Source: Actinomycetes bacterium
GTDB taxonomy: Bacteria > Actinomycetota > Actinomycetes > S36-B12 > UBA10799
Reading direction: 5' to 3'
DNA length: 12,214 bases
NCBI GenBank assembly: GCA_029779995.1
Contig: JAKOZM010000174.1
Location: 1 to 12,214, forward strand
Position 1 is the first letter of the stretch, and the number at the start of each line of letters is the position of its first letter. Both the position numbers and the translations under genes were made by a program. A model generated the notes under the pieces. It was not told where the DNA came from and did no database searches. It was given only the letters and a program-made list of their open reading frames with translations. Shown piece by piece: positions 7,561-12,214 of this stretch.

Positions 7561-7943
7561 AGGTCGAACGCCTTCACCACATCTTGAACGTCATCCGGGA
7601 AATCGGTCATCTCCTGGATGCGACGCACCTCGATCACATCGCCGGGGGCCGCGGGCACGCAGCGGGCCCACTCGACGGCCGCCTCGTGCGAGTCGACGGT
7701 GAGCACCCAGTACCCGCCGATGGCTCCCTGCTGCTGCGTCGCAAGCTGCCGGGAACCCGACTCACCGAATTCGAGGCGCACCGCGGACGCCGGCGGATGC
7801 AGACCGTCGAGGCTGACCAGCACACCCGCCTCGGAGAGTGCGGCGTTGTAGGCCATCATCTTCTCGACCATCTCCGCTGAGGGCATCGCTTCCTCCGCGT
7901 CCGAGGCGTAGACGGCGGGGATCATGAACATGATGTAGCGCAT
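7557..7943 (-). CDS. YCII/DGPF-family small protein
   Basis: A 128-residue protein with the ferredoxin-like YCII fold pattern: Met-Arg-Tyr-Ile-Met-Phe-Met-Ile at the start, a Glu-Ala-Gly-Val-Leu-Val-Ser...Gly-Leu-His-Pro-Pro middle, Gly-Gly-Tyr-Trp-Val-Leu-Thr-Val near 76-83, Ala-Val-Glu-Trp-Ala-Arg-Cys-Val-Pro-Ala-Ala near 89-99 and Ile-Glu-Val-Arg-Arg-Ile-Gln-Glu-Met near 104-112. The family includes PhnB-neighbour and sigma-factor-linked DGPF proteins with poorly known function. The Asp-Gly-Pro-Phe motif itself is missing, replaced around 68-73 by Ala-Thr-Gln-Gln-Gln-Gly. ATG at 7943 is chosen because the family begins there and a TAGGCT box ends 7 nt upstream; a longer open frame further upstream is antisense to the lipoprotein gene. 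It is the first gene of the cysE operon and overlaps cysE by 4 nt, so a role linked to cysteine synthesis is possible but unproven. Confidence 0.85.
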   Translation of the reverse strand: MRYIMFMIPAVYASDAEEAMPSAEMVEKMMAYNAALSEAGVLVSLDGLHPPASAVRLEFGESGSRQLATQQQGAIGGYWVLTVDSHEAAVEWARCVPAAPGDVIEVRRIQEMTDFPDDVQDVVKAFDL

Positions 7944-7950
7944 AGGTGCC

Positions 7951-7978
7951 AGCCTAACTGTGGGTCCTGACACGATAA
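7951..7978 (-). promoter_or_regulatory. Promoter of the YCII-cysE-MFS operon (leaderless type)
   Basis: On the minus strand TAGGCT (7951-7956) fits the actinobacterial TANNNT -10 and ends 7 nt before the ATG at 7943, putting transcription start at the start codon. A weak -35 candidate, TTATCG (7973-7978), lies 16 nt upstream. The promoter must fit in the 40-bp divergent gap shared with the lipoprotein gene. Confidence 0.45.
7971..7976 (+). promoter_or_regulatory. Possible -10 element of the lipoprotein gene
   Basis: CACGAT ends 7 nt before the GTG at 7984. It overlaps the divergent operon's upstream promoter region, so the two transcripts may compete. An AAGGGG run lies immediately before the GTG, too close for a good Shine-Dalgarno. 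No -35 is seen. Confidence 0.25.
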
Positions 7979-7983
7979 GGGGC

Positions 7984-8706
7984 GTGCTCATCCGCCTGCT
8001 CGTGCTGCTCCTGGCGCTGGCGGGGTGCTCCCAGGCCCCGGATCCGCAGTGGCAGCTGTCCCTGAGCGCGGCCCGGGCAACCACCACCTCCGACACCCTG
8101 ACGATGCAGGACCCCGATGTCTGGGCCGTGGCCGTCGCGCACGCACCGACCCGGATGGGTGCCGTCCTGAGTACCCAGCGCCTCGTGTCGGAATGGCCTG
8201 ACCTGCTCGGGGACGACCCGGTGCCAGCGCTGCTCAACGGGACACCGGTGACCGTCGGGGCTCCCCGCGTCGCGGCACAGAACGTCGAGTTCCCCACGTC
8301 CGCGGCGGCGGCCGGCACCCCTCACGCCAGCCTCGTGATGGGCTACAACGGGGACTTCAAGTACTTCTTCGACCTCCCGCCCGCGGCCGGCTGGACCTAC
8401 ACCCTCACCTTCGGCCCCCTGCGGCGCGACGGCACCACCCTTGTGGCCCAGGCGACGTCGCCGGTGACGGTGGCTTTTGAAGGCGACCGGAGCCGCAACA
8501 TGCCCTCCGAGCAGGCGCTGACTGCCCTGCGCGGCCCGTCGTATCTGGTGCTGCTGGACAGCCGGACGTACTCGGCGGTGCCCGTCACGCTCACGCAGGC
8601 GACTCTGGACGGCGACACGCTGACCCTGCGGACACAGGACAGCGCCCCGCGGGCTGCGTTCAACCGCGGGGCGCTGTTCGTGGACGGCCTGCCTACTCCG
8701 GCATGA
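7984..8706 (+). CDS. Secreted lipoprotein of unknown function
   Basis: A 240-residue protein. The N-terminus has Arg4, a Leu-rich core and the lipobox Leu-Ala-Gly-Cys with Cys15, so it should be lipidated and held on the outer face of the membrane. I do not recognise a family. The mature part is rich in Thr, Val and Leu with alternating hydrophobic stretches (for example Val-Met-Gly-Tyr-Asn-Gly-Asp-Phe-Lys-Tyr-Phe-Phe-Asp-Leu-Pro), which suggests mainly beta structure, perhaps Ig- or jelly-roll-like. GTG at 7984 gives a short, standard signal peptide; an in-frame GTG at 7960 would add eight residues and lies only 16 bp from the divergent gene. Its last 14 bases overlap the 3' end of the convergent acyl-CoA dehydrogenase gene, and a strong hairpin sits inside its coding sequence at 8639-8677. 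Confidence 0.8.
   Translation: MLIRLLVLLLALAGCSQAPDPQWQLSLSAARATTTSDTLTMQDPDVWAVAVAHAPTRMGAVLSTQRLVSEWPDLLGDDPVPALLNGTPVTVGAPRVAAQNVEFPTSAAAAGTPHASLVMGYNGDFKYFFDLPPAAGWTYTLTFGPLRRDGTTLVAQATSPVTVAFEGDRSRNMPSEQALTALRGPSYLVLLDSRTYSAVPVTLTQATLDGDTLTLRTQDSAPRAAFNRGALFVDGLPTPA
8639..8677 (-). terminator. 14-bp perfect hairpin, likely acyl-CoA dehydrogenase terminator
   Basis: Arms at 8639-8652 and 8664-8677 are perfectly complementary (core AGCGCCCCGCGG / CCGCGGGGCGCT) with an 11-nt loop. On the minus strand it starts about 16 nt after the acyl-CoA dehydrogenase stop, the usual terminator position, yet it lies within the last codons of the plus-strand lipoprotein gene. No T-tract follows. Confidence 0.55.
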
Positions 8707-10411
8707 CGTAGGCGTCGGACAGTTGCAGCACCTCATCGACGAAGGCGTGCTCGGCGGCCGCGTCGATCGTGGGCGCCGCGATGAGCGCCAGTGCGGCTGC
8801 CCGCTGCCCGTCCGTGGCCGAGGCCTGGCCATGCAGACCCACCGCCATCTCCGAGACGTCCTGTACGAACACGGCGAAGATGCGGTCGATGTGCGCCTCG
8901 CTCATACCGGGCATGTCACTGACGGTGCCGGGACGGCTCTGGCCCGCGGCCTCACACACGAGCTGCGCATAAACCACCTGCGTGAACAGTTGACCCAGCG
9001 TCAGCAGGAAGTCGAGGTCCTTCTGCTGCTCCGGGGTCGGCGGCTGGGTCATCACCAGCGCCGCGAAGGCGTCGACCTGCGCCAGGAAGGCCGCCACATT
9101 GGGCAGGTGCTGGTACTGCTCCAGTGCCGGTCGCCACGGGCCGAAGGCGATCTTGCCCAAGCCCTTCGCCGGACCTTGCGCGAACAGGTAGTCGTCGTCG
9201 GCGGCGTCCTGGCGCACGGGGATCTCGGGGTACTGGCCACCGGCCATCAGGTACTGGGGCAGGAACTTCAGGACCAGCGCAAGGTTGACGTGGACCGTGC
9301 CTTCGAGTTTGGGTAGCGCCCGGATGTGCCCGGCCGCCTGCTCGAAGTACGTGTCCTCCTCGAAGCCGCGCGCGGCGATGATCTCCCACAGCAGGTCGAT
9401 CACCCGCTCACCCTCACTGGTCACCTTCATCTTTGTGATGGGGTTGAACAGCAGGAATCGGCGGTCGTCCTCAGACGCGCTGCGCAAGTAGTCCGCGCTG
9501 CGGGCTGAGTACAACTTCATCGCCAGCAGCCGAGCGTAGGCGTCGGCGAACATCCGGCGCACGTGGGGGAAGGAGGTCACCTTCTCGCCGTAGAGCACGC
9601 GGTGGTCTGCGTGCGTGACGGCCTCATAGAAGGCGTGCTCACAGATCCCGATACTGGCCCAGCCGAGGTTGACCTTGCCCACGTTGACCGTGGCCAGCGC
9701 AGCATCCCAGGCAGCCTTTCCGGTGTGCAGGATGTCCGCGCGGGTCACCGGGTAATCGTGCAGAGAGAATGCCGAGACGTACATCTGGTCGGCCACGACG
9801 TTCTTCTCGAGCTGGTACTCGGGGGCCTGGGTGTCGACCAGGAAGAAGACGTACTCATCGGTGTCGGCGAATTTTCCGAAGACGCTGAGCCGACCCGCGA
9901 CGTTTCCGTTGCCGATGTAGTACTTCGGCCCGTTCGCCAGCCAGCCGTCCTCGGCCGGCGTCAGGATCATGTCGGTGCTGTAGATGTCGGCGCCATGGGT
10001 CTGCTCGGACAGACCGAAACCGAAGATCGCGCCAGACTCCAGCAGCTTGCCAACGAGCTGTTTGGCTTCTTCGTTCTCGCTCATCCACACGGGGCCCAGG
10101 CCCAGGACAGTGACCTGCCAGGCGTACCAGTAGGACAGGGAGTAGAAGCCGAGGATCTCGTTGAGATCGTTGATCCGGGCGGTGTCCCAGCGGGCGTCGT
10201 CCCCACCGACCGCGGCGGGGGTTCCGAAGCGGGCCAGGATTCCCTCCCTGGCGTTGAAGTCCAGGAAGTCCTGATACCAGGTGCAGTCGTGGTACTCCTG
10301 CTTCATCTGCCGCAGACCCTTGGTTTCGAAGAACTCGATCAGCGCCCGCAACTGCCGCTGCGTCTCAGGATCGTACGATGACGGGTCGTAGGTGTGGGGA
10401 TTGAAGATCAT
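8693..10411 (-). CDS. Long-form acyl-CoA dehydrogenase family protein
   Basis: A 572-residue FAD-dependent acyl-CoA dehydrogenase, far longer than the usual 380-400. The FAD/substrate segment reads Phe-Gly-Phe-Gly-Leu-Ser-Glu-Gln-Thr-His-Gly-Ala-Asp (near 130-142), in the place of the family's Thr-Glu-x-x-x-Gly-Ser-Asp. It is followed by Asn-Gly-Pro-Lys-Tyr-Tyr-Ile-Gly-Asn, typical of the beta-barrel domain. The catalytic glutamate is probably Glu370 in Leu-Glu-Gly-Thr-Val-His, matching the Tyr-Glu-Gly-Thr site of medium-chain enzymes. Beyond it lies a helical extension of about 190 residues, as in very-long-chain or other large members. It should oxidise an acyl-CoA in the cytoplasm with an electron-transfer flavoprotein, but chain length is unknown and no beta-oxidation partner is nearby. 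ATG at 10411 is preferred over an in-frame GTG at 10444 because a TACCCT box ends 6 nt before the ATG. Confidence 0.9.
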   Translation of the reverse strand: MIFNPHTYDPSSYDPETQRQLRALIEFFETKGLRQMKQEYHDCTWYQDFLDFNAREGILARFGTPAAVGGDDARWDTARINDLNEILGFYSLSYWYAWQVTVLGLGPVWMSENEEAKQLVGKLLESGAIFGFGLSEQTHGADIYSTDMILTPAEDGWLANGPKYYIGNGNVAGRLSVFGKFADTDEYVFFLVDTQAPEYQLEKNVVADQMYVSAFSLHDYPVTRADILHTGKAAWDAALATVNVGKVNLGWASIGICEHAFYEAVTHADHRVLYGEKVTSFPHVRRMFADAYARLLAMKLYSARSADYLRSASEDDRRFLLFNPITKMKVTSEGERVIDLLWEIIAARGFEEDTYFEQAAGHIRALPKLEGTVHVNLALVLKFLPQYLMAGGQYPEIPVRQDAADDDYLFAQGPAKGLGKIAFGPWRPALEQYQHLPNVAAFLAQVDAFAALVMTQPPTPEQQKDLDFLLTLGQLFTQVVYAQLVCEAAGQSRPGTVSDMPGMSEAHIDRIFAVFVQDVSEMAVGLHGQASATDGQRAAALALIAAPTIDAAAEHAFVDEVLQLSDAYVMPE

Positions 10412-10417
10412 GGGGCT

Positions 10418-10423
10418 AGGGTA
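10418..10423 (-). promoter_or_regulatory. -10 element of the acyl-CoA dehydrogenase gene
   Basis: TACCCT on the minus strand fits TANNNT and is followed by 6 nt and the ATG at 10411, consistent with a leaderless mRNA. No clear -35 is present. Confidence 0.4.
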
Positions 10424-10462
10424 ACGCGAGGACTCGACCCGCACGAAGCGTGTTGACCCACC

Positions 10463-10666
10463 ATGGGCATCCGGGTGCGGCCGTTCGATGCGCCCCCCGA
10501 CCCGGTCGCGTCCCTCGAGTTTGTGGGCGTACTGGTGAGACCGCGGCCGGCGACGGCCTGCTGGCGTCGAACCGTGCCGACGCCAGCGCCTGGACGCAAC
10601 GTGGCGATCCCCATCCGCGCGACGATGAAGGCCACTGCAAGCACGCCCCTCACCCTGCGAGAGTGA
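10463..10666 (+). other. Doubtful 67-codon open frame in a divergent gap
   Basis: The 269-bp gap between the acyl-CoA dehydrogenase and DUF2277 genes holds one small frame starting Met-Gly-Ile-Arg-Val-Arg-Pro-Phe-Asp-Ala. Its first 30 or so codons favour G or C in the third position, as real genes here do; later codons do not. No Shine-Dalgarno or recognised family. It could be a gene remnant or chance in GC-rich DNA. Confidence 0.2.
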
Positions 10667-10668
10667 GG

Positions 10669-10674
10669 CACACT
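10669..10674 (+). promoter_or_regulatory. Possible -10 element of the DUF2277 gene
   Basis: CACACT ends 6 nt before the ATG at 10681. It fits only NANNNT, and no -35 is evident. Confidence 0.22.
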
Positions 10675-10680
10675 GACCTC

Positions 10681-10929
10681 ATGTGCCGGAACATCACCAC
10701 CCTGCGGGGCCTGGAACCAGAAGCCACACCCGAGGAGATTCGCGCAGCGGCCGAGCAGTACGTACGCAAAGTCAGCGGGGTGAGCAAGCCCAGCGCCGCG
10801 ACCCAGCAGGCCTACGACGCCGCCATCGCCGTGATCGCCGAGGCCACGACGGCGCTGCTGGCGGACTTGCCACCCCGGCGTAATCCGCCGCCCACGCAGC
10901 CCCCGCTGCGGCGGTTGGCCCAGGCTTAG
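10681..10929 (+). CDS. DUF2277 family protein
   Basis: An 82-residue protein that begins Met-Cys-Arg-Asn-Ile-Thr-Thr-Leu-Arg-Gly-Leu-Glu-Pro, the hallmark start of DUF2277. It continues with Ala-Thr-Pro-Glu-Glu-Ile, Gln-Tyr-Val-Arg-Lys-Val-Ser-Gly and a Pro-Pro-Arg-Arg tail, also family features. Function is unknown. The Cys2-Arg-Asn motif is strictly placed at the N-terminus in this family, so the true start is 10681 even though the frame is open further upstream. The sequence suggests a small helical cytosolic protein. It is alone on its strand; a tandem repeat and an inverted repeat follow before the convergent membrane-protein gene. Confidence 0.88.
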   Translation: MCRNITTLRGLEPEATPEEIRAAAEQYVRKVSGVSKPSAATQQAYDAAIAVIAEATTALLADLPPRRNPPPTQPPLRRLAQA

Positions 10930-10936
10930 GACGTGT

Positions 10937-10994
10937 CCGGCGCAGACCGGCGGCCGGCGCAGACCGGCGGCCGGCGCAGACCGGCGGCCGGCGC
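10937..10994. repeat. 17-bp tandem repeat, three copies plus a partial fourth
   Basis: The unit CCGGCGCAGACCGGCGG is repeated exactly at 10937-10953, 10954-10970 and 10971-10987, then CCGGCGC at 10988-10994. It begins 7 nt after the DUF2277 stop. Each junction makes a short GGCCGG/GCCGGC palindrome that could fold. The exact identity of copies suggests recent expansion, or a slippage-prone locus. Confidence 0.95.
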
Positions 10995-11018
10995 GGTAGT
11001 GGCGTCTGACGAGGGAAT

Positions 11019-11057
11019 ATGTCAGTGGCGGGGACTTTTCGTGCGTCTCACTGACAT
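11019..11057. repeat. 9-bp inverted repeat, ATGTCAGTG / CACTGACAT
   Basis: Perfect arms at 11019-11027 and 11049-11057 enclose 21 nt. A near copy of the left arm, ATGTCACTG, occurs at 11090-11098 over the stop codon of the membrane-protein gene. The dyad lies between convergent genes, so it may work as a bidirectional terminator. The terminal-repeat look also allows a mobile-element remnant or a protein-binding site. Confidence 0.7.
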
Positions 11058-11092
11058 CTTCGGCCGTTTGCGGTAGCCGGCGAGAAGGCATG

Positions 11093-11713
11093 TCACTGCG
11101 TGCTGAGATACAGCGCCGCCCACGCGGTCAGCAGCCACGCGGCCACCACACCGATGAGCAGCCAAGCGGAGAAGGCGGCGATCCAGCCGCCGATGAAGTA
11201 CGAGGTGAGCGCGGTGAGCAGCCACACGACCAGGATCACCGCGAGAGTGATCAGCACCGTGACCAGCCACCGCGCCGGACGGGCCCGGATGGCACCGAAG
11301 TTGGCGGCGAGCGGGTTGCGGGCACCGGCCGCAGCGGCCACCGGCACGTACGGCGTCAGGGCCAGCAGCACCAGACCGGGATACCAGTAGAACATCAGGC
11401 CCACGTTCACCACGATCGTCCACCCAGCCACCCAGAGGCAGAACCGCAGCAGATCAACGCCGGCCAGATCAGCGAATCCTGATCGCTGCGACACCGAGCG
11501 CACCGCGATGTGCGCGGTCAGGGCGAAAGCCACCAGCAGCACAGCGGCCGAGGTGCCGACCGCTACCCACCACCACGGCAGTCGCAGCAGCGAGGCCTGG
11601 ACCGCGGCGTTGACCACCGCGACCAGGAGGAACGGCAGGAATCCGCGCCACATCCGCACGAAGCCCGTGACCAACACACTGAACCCGTACTCCTTGTGCG
11701 TCACAGTGCTCAT
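11093..11713 (-). CDS. Six-helix integral membrane protein, unknown function
   Basis: A 206-residue protein with about six membrane helices (near 24-42, 47-68, 89-109, 112-130, 148-170 and 174-200), separated by short loops with Arg residues such as Val-Arg-Ser-Val-Ser-Gln-Arg-Ser and Ala-Ile-Arg-Ala-Arg-Pro-Ala-Arg. I do not recognise the family. The start ATG overlaps the previous stop as ATGA and has a good Shine-Dalgarno, GGGGAG, 5 nt upstream (11719-11724). It is the third and last gene of a minus-strand operon with a partial gene and a small lipoprotein, which suggests a shared envelope role. Its stop codon lies inside a copy of the ATGTCACTG motif. Confidence 0.8.
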   Translation of the reverse strand: MSTVTHKEYGFSVLVTGFVRMWRGFLPFLLVAVVNAAVQASLLRLPWWWVAVGTSAAVLLVAFALTAHIAVRSVSQRSGFADLAGVDLLRFCLWVAGWTIVVNVGLMFYWYPGLVLLALTPYVPVAAAAGARNPLAANFGAIRARPARWLVTVLITLAVILVVWLLTALTSYFIGGWIAAFSAWLLIGVVAAWLLTAWAALYLSTQ

Positions 11714-12042
11714 CGGAGCTCCCCTGACGCCTCAATGACATCTTGGACGGGGCCGGTGAAGATCTGCTTGCCGCCGACGGTAATGGTCATGACCTGCGCC
11801 TGGTCGTTCGGCACCTTCACCGTGATCGGCTCGTCCTTCAACGTTGCTCCCGTGCAGATGAACTCGGTCGCCGACTCGGTGCAGATCGGCGCGGTCTTGA
11901 TCGGCACCTTCTTGGCTACCAGGACCTGGTTGGCGGCGATGCCCACCGTCGACAGCGGCACACCGCTGACCGGCTGCAATCCATCGATCTGGGAACATCC
12001 CACCAACAGCGGGGCGGCCAGCAGCCACGCGTAGCGCTTCAT
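11710..12042 (-). CDS. Small lipoprotein, unknown function
   Basis: A 110-residue protein with a Lys2-Arg3 N-terminus, a hydrophobic core and the lipobox Leu-Val-Gly-Cys (Cys16), so it should be a lipid-anchored surface protein. The mature part has two more cysteines, Cys54 and Cys63, in Pro-Ile-Cys-Thr-Glu-Ser-Ala-Thr-Glu-Phe-Ile-Cys-Thr-Gly, which could form a disulfide outside the cell. This recalls the paired-cysteine pattern of small DUF4333-like secreted domains of actinobacteria, but the match is loose. Translation starts at ATG 12042 behind a strong Shine-Dalgarno, AAAAGGGG (12048-12055), 5 nt away. It overlaps the genes on both sides by 4 nt (ATGA each time). Confidence 0.78.
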   Translation of the reverse strand: MKRYAWLLAAPLLVGCSQIDGLQPVSGVPLSTVGIAANQVLVAKKVPIKTAPICTESATEFICTGATLKDEPITVKVPNDQAQVMTITVGGKQIFTGPVQDVIEASGELR

Positions 12043-12214
12043 GCTGACCCCTTTTCCGCCGCGACCAGTCGCGCCTTCGCCGCGAGCTGCGCCTTCTCGA
12101 GGTCGGCGTCAGCGATCGTGGTGAGATCGAACGGGGCCGGGAGCAGCAGTTCGCAGTTGCGGTCCAGCGGCGAACCCATCCGCATCGGCGGATTCTCGAT
12201 CCAGTCATTGGCCG
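12039..12214 (-). CDS. C-terminal end of an unidentified protein (5' partial)
   Basis: The last 57 residues of a minus-strand gene that begins beyond the right edge. Its TGA overlaps the lipoprotein start as ATGA. The visible end includes Asn-Asp-Trp-Ile-Glu-Asn-Pro-Pro-Met-Arg-Met-Gly, then Pro-Leu-Asp-Arg-Asn-Cys-Glu-Leu-Leu-Leu-Pro, and finishes as an Ala/Lys-rich helix (Leu-Glu-Lys-Ala-Gln-Leu-Ala-Ala-Lys-Ala-Arg). No family is recognised. High third-position GC and exact coupling to the next gene support that it is real. As first visible gene of the operon it may hold the clue to the function of the two envelope proteins after it. Confidence 0.65.
   Translation of the reverse strand, partial: ANDWIENPPMRMGSPLDRNCELLLPAPFDLTTIADADLEKAQLAAKARLVAAEKGSA

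Noticed and set aside
7944..8318. Upstream extension of the YCII frame on the minus strand
   Set aside because: The YCII family starts at the Met-Arg-Tyr-Ile at 7943, and the extension is antisense to the lipoprotein gene.
9563..10381. A 272-codon plus-strand open frame inside the acyl-CoA dehydrogenase gene
   Set aside because: Antisense to a gene with clear motifs; no recognisable protein features.
10937..10994. CRISPR array
   Set aside because: The 17-bp units abut with no spacers and no cas genes are present.
10408..11091. A 227-codon minus-strand open frame across the DUF2277 gene and its flanks
   Set aside because: It is antisense to DUF2277, has Arg/Pro/Gly-rich low-complexity content and crosses the tandem repeat; typical GC-rich shadow.
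11732..12208. A 158-codon minus-strand frame over the lipoprotein and the partial gene
   Set aside because: Arg/Ser-rich shadow in another frame; the overlapping frames with a lipobox, Shine-Dalgarno and ATGA coupling are better supported.

Overview
The window is GC-rich, tightly packed bacterial DNA. Gene content points to a high-GC actinobacterium (Actinomycetota): a DUF222-type HNH protein, an Abhydrolase_9 membrane hydrolase, a pair of WYL regulators of PafB/PafC type, a CysK with the same length and key residue positions as the mycobacterial enzyme, a DUF2277 protein and two lipoproteins. Genus cannot be read from this sequence. No rRNA, tRNA, CRISPR array, phage or complete insertion sequence was seen.

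Layout. (1) 3-698: the 3' end of a DUF222/HNH protein, closed by a GC-rich hairpin. (2) 761-2296, minus: a membrane-anchored alpha/beta hydrolase. (3) 2466-4500, plus: a translationally coupled trio of pterin-4a-carbinolamine dehydratase and two WYL-domain regulators. (4) 4547-7943, sulfur assimilation: cysK on the plus strand runs tail to tail, with no gap, into a minus-strand operon reading YCII-family protein, serine acetyltransferase (cysE), then MFS transporter. (5) 7984-8706: a plus-strand lipoprotein of unknown function whose 3' end overlaps a minus-strand long acyl-CoA dehydrogenase (8693-10411). (6) 10681-10929: DUF2277 protein, followed by an intergenic stretch with a 17-bp tandem repeat and an inverted repeat. 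(7) 11093-12214, minus: three overlapping genes (a partial one, a small lipoprotein, a six-helix membrane protein) forming an envelope operon that runs off the window.

How the parts fit. Serine acetyltransferase makes O-acetylserine and CysK converts it with sulfide to cysteine. The acetyltransferase ends in Gly-Gly-Gly-Ile, the kind of isoleucine-terminated tail that docks into the CysK active site, so a cysteine synthase complex is likely. The MFS gene between them may move a related metabolite, but its substrate is unknown.

The most interesting pattern is regulatory. All seven genes that begin a transcription unit have an NANNNT hexamer (TANNNT in two) ending 6-7 nt before the start codon and no good Shine-Dalgarno, as in leaderless actinobacterial mRNAs. 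None of the six internal operon genes has it, and two of those carry clear Shine-Dalgarno sequences. I found no clearly new defence or mobile system; unexplained items are the repeats near 10.94-11.10 kb, a hairpin buried in the lipoprotein gene, and several unassigned envelope proteins.
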